Source of the DNA: Mycolicibacter minnesotensis
Lineage (GTDB): Bacteria; Actinomycetota; Actinomycetes; Mycobacteriales; Mycobacteriaceae
Reading direction: 5' to 3'
NCBI RefSeq assembly: GCF_010731755.1
Contig: NZ_AP022589.1
Location: forward strand, 2,728,001 to 2,792,000
Length of the DNA: 64,000 bases
Below, in pieces: positions 1 through 8,096 of this stretch. The first letter of the stretch is position 1; every line of letters starts with the position of its first letter. The translations under genes were made by a program, and so were the position numbers. The notes below the pieces were generated by a model. The model searched no databases and was not told the DNA's origin. It saw only the letters and a list, made by a program, of their open reading frames with translations.

Positions 1-626
1 GACCTCAGCTCTGCGGCGTGCTGGTCCCAATCGGACTGGCTGCGCACGAAGAACGTCCCGCTGCCGGCGTTTCCATACGGGATGGAGATAACGAGGTCGT
101 CTCCCAATCCAGCGTCACGCGCGAGTGCCAGCAGGTCGTCGTAGGAGTCGGCTCGCCCCATCGTGTGCGGCACACTGGGCACGCCGGCCGCATCGGCCAG
201 CCGCGTCATGATGGTCTTCGAACCCAGTCGATTGCGCAGCTCCACGCTGGGGTGCATGACCTCCAGGCCGGCCTGGCGTGCGAGCGTCTGCGTCTCTTCT
301 TCCATCATCACGAAGCAGGCCTTGCCGCCGGGGCCCCTGCCCCCGATGAACTCCAGCGTCTCGGGATCCGACAATAGGTGGTTGCACACATCGCCCATGG
401 AATCGAAATCGAGGCGGTCTCGTCGCCGGGGCACAAAGACCCGTGAATGCGTGCCCTCGAAAGAGTCGAAGTAGGTCAGGTAGAAGAAGTTGCGCACCCA
501 GCGGTCGATACCCAGCAGGTTGAATGGCGTGGGCGAGATGAAATACAGCGGAGTGGTGTTCGTGTGAAAAAACGCGCGTACGTCAGACAGACCGCGCAGC
601 ACGCGACGCGGTGCGGGTGCATTCAT
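1..626 (-). CDS. ATP-grasp (biotin-carboxylase-like) protein, 3' end cut off by window
   Basis: The reading frame stays open from an ATG at 626 to the window edge, giving 208 residues that start MNAPAPRRVLRGL. Around residues 130-155 it reads like the start of an ATP-grasp domain: a basic LRNRLGSKTIM segment, then ADAAGVPSVP. A glycine-rich nucleotide-loop-like stretch (GNAGSGTFFV) lies near residues 187-196. ATP-grasp enzymes join a carboxylate to a nucleophile using ATP. The substrate is not evident, and the catalytic C-terminal half lies outside the window. The gene follows the DUF1707 gene on the same strand after a 61-nt gap, so they may be co-transcribed. The family call is from motif style only. 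Confidence 0.7.
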   Translation of the reverse strand, partial: MNAPAPRRVLRGLSDVRAFFHTNTTPLYFISPTPFNLLGIDRWVRNFFYLTYFDSFEGTHSRVFVPRRRDRLDFDSMGDVCNHLLSDPETLEFIGGRGPGGKACFVMMEEETQTLARQAGLEVMHPSVELRNRLGSKTIMTRLADAAGVPSVPHTMGRADSYDDLLALARDAGLGDDLVISIPYGNAGSGTFFVRSQSDWDQHAAELR

Positions 627-687
627 GATCAAAGTGTGCGCCTGCGTCGCCGCGCGCGTCGAAGAATCGGAGCCCCGAAAATATCGG

Positions 688-1287
688 TCAGCCGCGGGGT
701 TTGCGGTTCTTACGCCTGATTCCGACGCCGCCCCACAGTGAGAATCCGCGCACCTTGACCGTGGGAGCGCCCGGGGTCCCCGCGCCCTCGACCTGCTGGT
801 CGAAGCCACCCATCACGCCGTAGCCGTGGATATCGACATTGACCTCGGGCGGCAGCAGGATGGTCTGCCCGCCCATGATCGAGTAGGCGTTGATCTCCAC
901 ATCCGGTGAGGTGAAGTCGGCGTAGCGCAGATCGATGACCCCGCCGCCCCACAGCGAGAACGTGGTCAGTCTTTTGGGGACGTTCCATCGGCCGCGCCGC
1001 TCGAAGGAGCTCATGATCGCCAGCAGCAGGGTGGACGGCGCCGGTTTACAGTCCCCGCCGCGGTGCGGGCAGACCGAGGACCCCGGCAGGTCGGCCCGAA
1101 GGCCGTCGAGCTCGTCGTAGGTCTGCGCTGCGTAGGCCTTCGCGAGCCGTGCCTCGTATTCGCTCATCGGGAGTTGACCGTGTGCGACGGCGTCGCCAAG
1201 CAGCTGCGCCAACTGGATCCGGTCGGTGTCCGCGGCGCGCGACGGGGTGCCTTCGGTGTCGTCGGCACGCCGGGTTGAGTTCCCCAT
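688..1287 (-). CDS. DUF1707 domain protein (Rv0966c-like)
   Basis: Encodes 199 residues from ATG 1287 (MGNSTRRADDTEG). The DUF1707 signature lies in the N-terminal part: a hydrophilic helix with DRIQLAQLLGDAVAHGQLPMSEYEARLAKAYAAQ. The middle has no strong membrane segment. The C-terminal half has repeated beta-type stretches (FSLWGGGVIDLRYADF, SIMGGQTILLPPEVNVDIHGYGVMGGFD, FSLWGGVGIRRK), like the cell-wall-active antibiotics response domain often joined to DUF1707. A longer frame starting at 1398 would run into the end of the enoyl-CoA hydratase gene, so the shorter start was chosen. Function is unknown. In M. tuberculosis the csoR-ctpV copper genes lie between this gene and echA7; here they do not. 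Confidence 0.8.
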   Translation of the reverse strand: MGNSTRRADDTEGTPSRAADTDRIQLAQLLGDAVAHGQLPMSEYEARLAKAYAAQTYDELDGLRADLPGSSVCPHRGGDCKPAPSTLLLAIMSSFERRGRWNVPKRLTTFSLWGGGVIDLRYADFTSPDVEINAYSIMGGQTILLPPEVNVDIHGYGVMGGFDQQVEGAGTPGAPTVKVRGFSLWGGVGIRRKNRKPRG

Positions 1288-1345
1288 TTGGGGATACAGC
1301 CTACGACTAACCGCAGGAGGCGCAACCCGAGCGGGGAAATTGGCT

Positions 1346-2134
1346 CTACTCGGCCCAGCGGGGCCGGCGCTTCTGCAGGAAGGCGAGCATGCCTTCACGG
1401 GCCTCGTCGGACACGAACATCCGCGCCGAAGCCACGCTCAGCGGCTCCGCGTCCCGATCGAAGCCGGCCAGCACCGCCGCGGTGGTCAGCGCCTTGGACG
1501 CTGCCAGGCCCTGCGGAGACCCGAGCCGCATGTCACCGACCAGCGTGGCCACCGCGGCGTCGACATCCGCTGTGTTCTCAACGGCCAGCGTGATCAACCC
1601 GATGGCCGCGGCCTCGGCCGCGCCGAACTTCTCACCGGTTAGGTAGTACCGCGCCGCCGCCCTCGGGGACAGCTTGGGCAGCAGGGTCAGCGAGATGATC
1701 GACGGCGCCACCCCGATCCTGGCCTCGGTGAGGGCGAAGGTGCTGGCCGGGCCGGCGACCGCGAGATCGCAGGCGCCCACCAGGCCCATGCCGCCGGCCC
1801 GCACGTGGCCGTCCACCGCCGCGATCACCGGTCGCGGCGACTCGACAATCGCGCGCAGCAGGGCCGCCAGCTCGCGGGCCCGGTCGGCGGCCAGATCGTT
1901 GGGGTCGCCGCCGGTGGCCTCACTGAGGTCCGCCCCGGCGCAGAACGTGTTGCCGGTGTGGCTCAACACCACCACCCGCACGTCCGGGTCGGCCGCGGCG
2001 TCGCGCAGACCGGCATGCAGTTGAGCGACCAACTTCGATGACAGCGCGTTGCGATTGTGCGGCGAGTCCAGCGTCAACCGGGCCGAGCCGTCGCCGGTGT
2101 GCTCCGGCCCTGTGTAGGTGACCAGCGTGTCCAT
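1346..2134 (-). CDS. echA7: enoyl-CoA hydratase/isomerase family protein
   Basis: A 262-residue crotonase-fold protein. The oxyanion-hole segments are visible: HNRNALSSKLV and NTFCAGADLSE in the N-terminal third, then DGHVRAGGMGLVGACDLAVA with the second glycine pair. The family hydrates 2-enoyl-CoA or cleaves/isomerises related CoA esters. It is the last gene of a six-gene minus-strand operon. Its ATG overlaps the fadE12 stop by one base (TGATG), which suggests translational coupling. With two acyl-CoA dehydrogenases and a biotin-dependent carboxylase upstream, a role in leucine/isovalerate-like or acyclic terpenoid acyl-CoA breakdown is likely, possibly as the glutaconyl-type CoA hydratase step. 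Ortholog of Rv0971c by position and sequence. Confidence 0.9.
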   Translation of the reverse strand: MDTLVTYTGPEHTGDGSARLTLDSPHNRNALSSKLVAQLHAGLRDAAADPDVRVVVLSHTGNTFCAGADLSEATGGDPNDLAADRARELAALLRAIVESPRPVIAAVDGHVRAGGMGLVGACDLAVAGPASTFALTEARIGVAPSIISLTLLPKLSPRAAARYYLTGEKFGAAEAAAIGLITLAVENTADVDAAVATLVGDMRLGSPQGLAASKALTTAAVLAGFDRDAEPLSVASARMFVSDEAREGMLAFLQKRRPRWAE

Positions 2135-3300
2135 CAGTACGACCGGGGCAGGCCCAGCGACGTCTGCGCGACGAAGTTGAGGATCATCTCGCGGCTCACC
2201 GGCGCGATCCGTGCCAGCCGGGACGCGGTCACCGCGGCGGCGATGCCGTACTCCTTGGTCAGGCCGTTGCCGCCGAGGGACTGCACGGCCTGATCGACCG
2301 CGCGGGTCGACGCCTCACCGGCCGCGTACTTGGCCATGTTGGCCGCCTCGGCAGCGCCGAAGTCGTCGCCGGCGTCATAGAGTGTCGCGGCCTTCTGCAT
2401 CATCAGCTTGGCCAGCTGGATCTCGATGTGGTTCTGGGCCAGCGGATGAGACAGGCCCTGGTGCGCGCCGATCGGGGTCTTCCACACCTGGCGGGTGCTG
2501 ACGTAGTCGACGGCCTTGCCGATCGCGAAGCGGCCCATGCCCACCGCGCTGGCGGCGCCCATTATCCGCTCCGGGTTGAGTCCGGCGAACAGCTGCGCGA
2601 TCGCGGCGTCCTCGGAACCCACCAGCGCGTCGGCCGGCAGCCGAACATCGTCGAGGAAGACCTGGAACTGGCGCTCCGGGCTGATGATCTCCATGTCGAT
2701 CGGGGTCCAGCTCAAACCAGGGGTGTCGGTGGGGATCACGAACAGCGCGGGGCGAAGATTTCCAGTCTTGGCGTCCTCGCTGCGGCCGACCACCAACACC
2801 GCCTGAGCCTGGTCGATGCCGGAGATGAAGGTCTTCTGGCCCTTGAGGATCCAGTCGGACCCGTCGCGACGTGCGGTGGTGGTGATCTTGTGCGAGTTCG
2901 ATCCCGCGTCGGGCTCGGTGATGGCAAACGCCATGGTCAGCGAGCCGTCGGCGATACCGGGAATCCAGCGCTGCTTCTGCTCGTCGGTACCGAACTTGGA
3001 GATGATGGTGCCGTTGATGGCGGGGGAGACCACCATCATCAGCAGGGCGCAGCCGTTGGCCGACATCTCTTCCATGACCAGCGACAGTTCGTACATGCCG
3101 GCGCCGCCGCCGCCGTACTCTTCGGGCAGGTTGACGCCGATGAAACCGAGTTTGCCGGCTTCGTTCCACAGCTCGTCGGTGTGCTCGCCGGCACGGGCCT
3201 TCTCCAGGTAATAGTCCTGGCCGTACTTCGAGGCCATCGCGGCGACGGCCTCGCGCAGCGCGCGCCGTTCGTCGTTCTCGATAAAGCTGGTGTCGCTCAT
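2134..3300 (-). CDS. fadE12: acyl-CoA dehydrogenase FadE12
   Basis: A 388-residue flavoprotein with the three-domain acyl-CoA dehydrogenase layout: N-terminal helices, a central beta domain with FAITEPDAGSNSHKITTTA (FAD/substrate signature) and a C-terminal helical domain with VQSLGGNGLTKEYG. The usual C-terminal catalytic motif (IYEGT in medium-chain enzymes) is replaced by VSREM. The helix-G segment has LNPERIMGAASA, whose Glu sits where isovaleryl-CoA and long-chain dehydrogenases keep their catalytic base. It oxidises an acyl-CoA to the 2-enoyl-CoA. The ATG shares one base with the accA2 stop (TAATG), and the gene overlaps echA7 downstream. Ortholog of Rv0972c. Confidence 0.92.
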   Translation of the reverse strand: MSDTSFIENDERRALREAVAAMASKYGQDYYLEKARAGEHTDELWNEAGKLGFIGVNLPEEYGGGGAGMYELSLVMEEMSANGCALLMMVVSPAINGTIISKFGTDEQKQRWIPGIADGSLTMAFAITEPDAGSNSHKITTTARRDGSDWILKGQKTFISGIDQAQAVLVVGRSEDAKTGNLRPALFVIPTDTPGLSWTPIDMEIISPERQFQVFLDDVRLPADALVGSEDAAIAQLFAGLNPERIMGAASAVGMGRFAIGKAVDYVSTRQVWKTPIGAHQGLSHPLAQNHIEIQLAKLMMQKAATLYDAGDDFGAAEAANMAKYAAGEASTRAVDQAVQSLGGNGLTKEYGIAAAVTASRLARIAPVSREMILNFVAQTSLGLPRSY

Positions 3301-5285
3301 TAGGAATCTCCTTCTGCTTCGGATGCTGTTTCAGGCTTTTCGACCCGCGCCAACACGGCGCCGACCTCAACCTGGTCGCCGGGCTTGACGTCGAGCTGGG
3401 TCAGTACCCCATCAGACGGCGCGGTGATGGTGTGCTCCATCTTCATGGCTTCCAGCCAGATCAGCGGCTGGCCTGCGCTCACCTGGTCGCCGACGGCTGC
3501 GCCCAGCCGAATCACGTTGCCGGGCATGGGTGCCAACAGTGAACCCTGTGCGACCGCCGATTCGGGGTCTCCGAACCGGGGCAACGCCACCAGGTGGACG
3601 CCACCGGATGGGGAGTCGACGTAGATGTCGGCACCGTACCGGGCGACGGTGAAGGTGCGGGCCACGCCGGCCGCGTCGGCCAGCACCACCTGATCCGGTG
3701 TGGACGAGATCAGTGTGACGTCACCGTTGACGATCAATCCCGTTCGGGTGAAACGGTATTCGACGCCAATCTCGGCGCCCGAGTCGTCGAGGTAACCCTT
3801 GGACTGGAAACCCGAAGCCAGGTTGCGCCATCCGCCGGGGATGGAACCGAAGGCCTGGGCGGTGGACCGGTTGTGCGCGGCGTCGGCAAGGGCGGCCGCG
3901 ATAGCGCTGTTGTGCACCGTCGTGGCGTCGGCCAGCGGCGTCGACAACTCCGCCAGGCCGTGGGTGTCGAAGAACGCCGTGTCGGTGGCGCCGTCGAGGA
4001 AGGCTGGATGGCGCAACACATTGACCAGCAGGTCACGGTTGGTGCGCAGCCCGTGCAGCCGGGTGCGTGCCAATGCGCCGGCCAGCACCGTCGCGGCCTG
4101 TCGGCGCGTCGGTGCGTAGCTGATCACCTTGGCCAGCATCGGATCGTAGTGAATGGACACCGTCGACCCGCCGACGATGCCGGAATCCAGCCGGACCCCG
4201 GTGCGCCGGGACAGCGTCTCGAACTGCGTCGCCACGCCCGGTACGTCGAGAGCAGCCACGTGCCCGGCCTGCGGTTGCCAGCCCTGCGCGGGGTCCTCCG
4301 CGTAGAGGCGCACCTCGATCGAGTGCCCGCGCGCGGCCGGCGGCTCGGCGTCGAGCCGGGCCCCGTCGGCCACTGCGATCTGCAGTTCCACCAGGTCCAC
4401 GCCGGTGGTCTCCTCGGTGACCGGGTGCTCGACCTGGAGCCGGGTGTTCATCTCCAGGAAGTAGAACTCGCCGGCCTCGTCGGCCAGGAACTCCACGGTT
4501 CCCGCGCCGGTGTAGCCGATGGCGGCAGCCGCCAGTCGGGCGGCTTCAAACAGCTTGTCGCGCATCCCGGGGGTGCGCTCCACCAGCGGCGACGGCGCCT
4601 CCTCGATGACCTTCTGGTGGCGGCGCTGAATCGAGCACTCGCGCTCACCGACCGCCCACACCGTGCCGTGCTGATCGGCCATCACCTGCACCTCGATGTG
4701 GTGCCCGGTAGGCAGATAGCGCTCGCAGAACACCGTCGGGTCACCGAAGGCCGAGGCCGCCTCACGCTGGGCGGCTTCCACTTCGCTTGCCAAGGAAGAT
4801 AATTCGCTGACCACCCGCATGCCGCGGCCGCCGCCACCCGAGGAGGCTTTCACCAGCACCGGTAGTTGAGCGGCGGTGACGGTAGCCGGGTCGAGCTCCT
4901 CGAGAACCGGTACGCCGGCGGCGGCCATCATCTTCTTGGATTCGATCTTGGAGCCCATCGAGGTGACCGCGGCCACCGGCGGCCCGATCCAGGTCAGGCC
5001 GGCTGCCTGCACGGCGGCGGCGAAGCCGGCGTTCTCGGAGAGGAATCCGTAGCCCGGATGGATGGCGTCGGCGCCGGCGGCGCGGGCCGCGGCGATGATC
5101 GCCTCGGCGGACAGGTAGCTGGTGGTCTCCGGCAGACGCACCTTTGCGTCTGCTTCGGCGACGTGCGGCATGCCGGCGTCGGGGTCGGTGTAGACCGCGA
5201 CCGTGCCCAGGCCCAGCCGGCGGCAGGTGGCGAAGACCCGGCGGGCGATCTCGCCGCGGTTGGCCACCAAAACAGTGCTGATCAT
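3300..5285 (-). CDS. accA2: acyl-CoA carboxylase alpha subunit (biotin carboxylase + biotin carrier)
   Basis: A 661-residue protein starting MISTVLVANRGEIARR. An ATP-grasp biotin carboxylase occupies about residues 1-450: VKASSGGGGRGMR ATP loop, CSIQRRHQKVIEEAPS and FLEMNTRLQVEHPVTE. A linker region follows, then a C-terminal biotinyl domain with EAMKMEH, the biotinylated Lys at about 615. It carboxylates its own biotin, and the partner AccD2 transfers the carboxyl group to an acyl-CoA. The start at 5285 is supported by a GAGGA ribosome site overlapping the end of accD2 eight bases upstream. A longer open frame extends back over accD2 but is not coding there. Ortholog of Rv0973c (AccA2). Confidence 0.95.
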   Translation of the reverse strand: MISTVLVANRGEIARRVFATCRRLGLGTVAVYTDPDAGMPHVAEADAKVRLPETTSYLSAEAIIAAARAAGADAIHPGYGFLSENAGFAAAVQAAGLTWIGPPVAAVTSMGSKIESKKMMAAAGVPVLEELDPATVTAAQLPVLVKASSGGGGRGMRVVSELSSLASEVEAAQREAASAFGDPTVFCERYLPTGHHIEVQVMADQHGTVWAVGERECSIQRRHQKVIEEAPSPLVERTPGMRDKLFEAARLAAAAIGYTGAGTVEFLADEAGEFYFLEMNTRLQVEHPVTEETTGVDLVELQIAVADGARLDAEPPAARGHSIEVRLYAEDPAQGWQPQAGHVAALDVPGVATQFETLSRRTGVRLDSGIVGGSTVSIHYDPMLAKVISYAPTRRQAATVLAGALARTRLHGLRTNRDLLVNVLRHPAFLDGATDTAFFDTHGLAELSTPLADATTVHNSAIAAALADAAHNRSTAQAFGSIPGGWRNLASGFQSKGYLDDSGAEIGVEYRFTRTGLIVNGDVTLISSTPDQVVLADAAGVARTFTVARYGADIYVDSPSGGVHLVALPRFGDPESAVAQGSLLAPMPGNVIRLGAAVGDQVSAGQPLIWLEAMKMEHTITAPSDGVLTQLDVKPGDQVEVGAVLARVEKPETASEAEGDS

Positions 5286-5293
5286 GCGAGTCC

Positions 5294-6889
5294 TCACATC
5301 CGGAAGACGCCGAAGTTCGACGTCCCCTCGATTGGGCCACTGGCTATGGCGGACAAACACATTCCCAAGACGGTGCGGGTGTCGCGGGGATCGATGACAC
5401 CGTCGTCGTAGAGCATCCCCGACAGCACCATCGGCAGCGACTCGGCTTCGATCTGTCCTTCGACCATGGCGCGCATGGCGGCGTCGGCCTGCTCGTCGAC
5501 CTGCTGCCCGCGGGCCTCGGTGGCCGCCCGGTTCACGATCGACAGCACGCCCGCGAGCTGGGCCCCACCCATCACCGAGGACTTGGCGGACGGCCAGGCG
5601 AACAGAAAACGGGGATCGTAGGCGCGCCCACACATGCCGTAGTGCCCGGCGCCATAGGACGCGCCGAGCAGCAGTGAGATGTGCGGCACCTTCGAGTTGG
5701 ACACCGCGTTGATCATCATCGACCCGTGCTTGATCATGCCGCCTTCCTCGTAGTCCTTGCCCACCATGTAGCCGGTGGTGTTGTGCAGGAACAACAGTGG
5801 CGTATCGGAGCGGTTGGCCAACTGGATGAACTGGGTGGCCTTCTGGGATTCCTCGCTGAACAGCACGCCGCGCGCGTTGGCCAGGATGCCGATCGGATAA
5901 CCGTGCAGCCGGGCCCAGCCCGTCACCAAGGACGACCCGTAGAGCGGCTTGAACTCGTCGAAATCGGAACCGTCGACGATCCGGGCGATCACCTCGCGCG
6001 GATCGAACGGAATGCGCAGGTCGGCGGGCACGATGCCGATCAGCTCTTCGGAGTCGAACAACGGCGCGGTCACCGGCGCGGGCTTGGGGCCCTTCTTGGT
6101 CCAGTTCAGCCGGGCCACGATCCGCCGGCCGATCCGCACCGCGTCGAGCTCGTCATTGGCCAGGTAATCGCCCAGACCTGACGTGCGCGAGTGCATCTCG
6201 GCGCCACCGAGCGACTCGTCGTCGGACTCCTCGCCGGTGGCCATCTTCACCAACGGAGGCCCGGCCAGGAATACCTTGGACCGCTCTTTGATCATCACCA
6301 CGTGATCGGACATGCCCGGCACGTAGGCCCCGCCCGCGGTGGAGTTGCCGAACACCAGCGCGATGGTCGGGATACCCGCGGCCGACAGGCGAGTCAGGTC
6401 GCGGAACATCTGACCGCCGGGGATGAAGACTTCCTTCTGGGTGGGCAGGTCTGCTCCACCGGATTCCACCAGAGAGATCAGCGGTAGCCGATTCTCCAAC
6501 GCGATCTTGTTGGCCCGCAGGATCTTGCGCAGCGTCCATGGGTTGGACGTGCCGCCTTTGATGGTCGGGTCATTGGCGATGATCATGCACTCCACGCCTT
6601 CGACCGCGCCGATCCCGGTGACTACGCTGGCTCCGACGTGAAAGGCGCTGCCCCAGGCCGCCAGCGGGCACAGCTCCAGGAAGGGTGAATCGGCGTCGAC
6701 CAGAGCTTCGATGCGCTCCCGGGCGGTGAGCTTGCCGCGGGCGTGGTGGCGCTCGACGTACTTGGGTCCGCCGCCGGCGAGCGCCTTGGCGTGCTCGGCG
6801 TCGATCTCGGCGAGCTTGTCGTTCAGCGCCGACGCCGCCTCGGTGTAGGCGGGGGACGTCGGATCGAGAGTGGATTTGAGCGTGGTCAT
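5294..6889 (-). CDS. accD2: acyl-CoA carboxylase beta subunit (carboxyltransferase)
   Basis: A 531-residue carboxyltransferase. The N-half has GGPKYVERHHARGKLTARERIEALVD and FGNSTAGGAYVPGMSDHVVMI. The C-half has LLGASYGAGHYGMCGRAYDPRFLFAWP, a glycine pattern typical of the biotin/acyl-CoA oxyanion sites. The length matches methylcrotonyl- and acetyl/propionyl-CoA carboxylase beta subunits. It sits eight bases upstream of accA2, whose product carries the biotin. In the company of FadE and EchA enzymes, the sequence style (PTIKGGTSNPWTLRKILRA) suggests a methylcrotonyl- or geranyl-CoA-type substrate rather than acetyl-CoA, but this is inference. Ortholog of Rv0974c. Confidence 0.95.
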   Translation of the reverse strand: MTTLKSTLDPTSPAYTEAASALNDKLAEIDAEHAKALAGGGPKYVERHHARGKLTARERIEALVDADSPFLELCPLAAWGSAFHVGASVVTGIGAVEGVECMIIANDPTIKGGTSNPWTLRKILRANKIALENRLPLISLVESGGADLPTQKEVFIPGGQMFRDLTRLSAAGIPTIALVFGNSTAGGAYVPGMSDHVVMIKERSKVFLAGPPLVKMATGEESDDESLGGAEMHSRTSGLGDYLANDELDAVRIGRRIVARLNWTKKGPKPAPVTAPLFDSEELIGIVPADLRIPFDPREVIARIVDGSDFDEFKPLYGSSLVTGWARLHGYPIGILANARGVLFSEESQKATQFIQLANRSDTPLLFLHNTTGYMVGKDYEEGGMIKHGSMMINAVSNSKVPHISLLLGASYGAGHYGMCGRAYDPRFLFAWPSAKSSVMGGAQLAGVLSIVNRAATEARGQQVDEQADAAMRAMVEGQIEAESLPMVLSGMLYDDGVIDPRDTRTVLGMCLSAIASGPIEGTSNFGVFRM

Positions 6890-6947
6890 AGCCGCCCCCG
6901 ACGATTCAGAGCGGAGCCTGCGGAGCGATGCGGAGGAGGGGGAGTAA

Positions 6948-8096
6948 TCATGATTGGTATCCCAGGGTCTTGGCGGCCAGTGACGTCAGAATCTCGGTGG
7001 TTCCTCCGCCGATGCCGACGATGCGCATGTCCCGATACTGACGCTCCACCTCGGATTCGGCCATATAACCCATACCGCCGAACAGCTGCACCGCCTGGTT
7101 GGCCACCCATTCACCCGCCTCAACCGCGGTGTTCTTGGCGAAGCACACCTCGGAGATCAGGAAGGATTCGCCGGCTAGCTGACGCTCGACCACGTGGCGG
7201 GTGTAGACCCGGGCCACGTCGATGCGTCGGGCCATCTCGGCCAGCGTGTTCTGCACCGCCTGCCGCGAGATCAACGGCCGCCCGAACGTTTCGCGGTCCC
7301 GGCACCACGCCAGGGTCAGGTCCAGGCAGCGCTGCGCACTGGAGTAGGCCTGGGCGGCCAGTCCGACCCGCTCGGAGACGAAGGCCCCGGCGATCTGGGC
7401 GAAACCGGTGTTCTCGGCACCGACCAGGTTCGCCACCGGAACCCGGGCGTCGACGTAGGACAGCTCGGCGGTGTCCGAAGAGCGCCACCCCATCTTTTCC
7501 AGCTTGCGACTCACCTCGAAGCCCGGTGTGCCCTTCTCGACCACCAGCAGCGACACCCCGGCCGCCCCCGGCCCGCCGGTGCGCACCGCGGTGACGACAT
7601 AATCACCGCGCACCGCGGACGTGATGAAGGTCTTGGAGCCGTTGACCACGTAGTGGTCCCCGTCCAGGCGTGCCGTGGTGCGCAGGTGCCCCACATCCGA
7701 GCCGCCGCCGGGCTCGGTGATGGCCAGCGAACCGATCTTCTCGCCGGCCAGCGTGGGCCGGACAAACTCCTCGATCAGCCGAGCATCACCCGAGGCGATC
7801 ATGTGCGGTACGGCGATACCGCAGGTGAACAGCGAGGCGAACACCCCGCCCGGTGCGCCGGCCTGATGCATCTCCTCGCAGACGATCACCGCGTCGGCGC
7901 CGTCGCCGCCGCTGCCGCCCACCTCTTCGGGGAAGCCCGCACCCAGCAGGCCTATCTCTGCGGCCTTGTGGTGCAGTTCGCGGGGTAGTTCGCCCGAGCG
8001 TTCCCACTCGTCGACGTGCGGCAGGATCTCGCGTTCGACAAAGCCCCGAACAGTCTTGCGGAGCGCCAGGCGCTCGCTGGTGGTCCAGATACTCAC
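6948..8096 (-). CDS. fadE13: acyl-CoA dehydrogenase FadE13
   Basis: A 382-residue acyl-CoA dehydrogenase starting with GTG at 8096. Signatures: SLAITEPGGGSDVGHLRTTA in the beta domain and AVQLFGGMGYMAESEVERQYRDMRI at the C-terminus. The C-terminal motif reads IGGGTTEI, so the Glu of IYEGT is a Gly. A Glu is present in helix G (FVSERVGLAAQA), as in isovaleryl-CoA-type enzymes. The GTG overlaps the stop of the AtuA-like gene by four bases (GTGA). Together with FadE12 it gives the operon two dehydrogenases for successive or alternative acyl-CoA substrates. Ortholog of Rv0975c. Confidence 0.92.
   Translation of the reverse strand: MSIWTTSERLALRKTVRGFVEREILPHVDEWERSGELPRELHHKAAEIGLLGAGFPEEVGGSGGDGADAVIVCEEMHQAGAPGGVFASLFTCGIAVPHMIASGDARLIEEFVRPTLAGEKIGSLAITEPGGGSDVGHLRTTARLDGDHYVVNGSKTFITSAVRGDYVVTAVRTGGPGAAGVSLLVVEKGTPGFEVSRKLEKMGWRSSDTAELSYVDARVPVANLVGAENTGFAQIAGAFVSERVGLAAQAYSSAQRCLDLTLAWCRDRETFGRPLISRQAVQNTLAEMARRIDVARVYTRHVVERQLAGESFLISEVCFAKNTAVEAGEWVANQAVQLFGGMGYMAESEVERQYRDMRIVGIGGGTTEILTSLAAKTLGYQS

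Noticed and set aside
3594..4802. Plus-strand 402-codon frame opposite accA2
   Set aside because: Shadow frame of a clear biotin carboxylase; His/Arg/Gly-rich composition with no motif.
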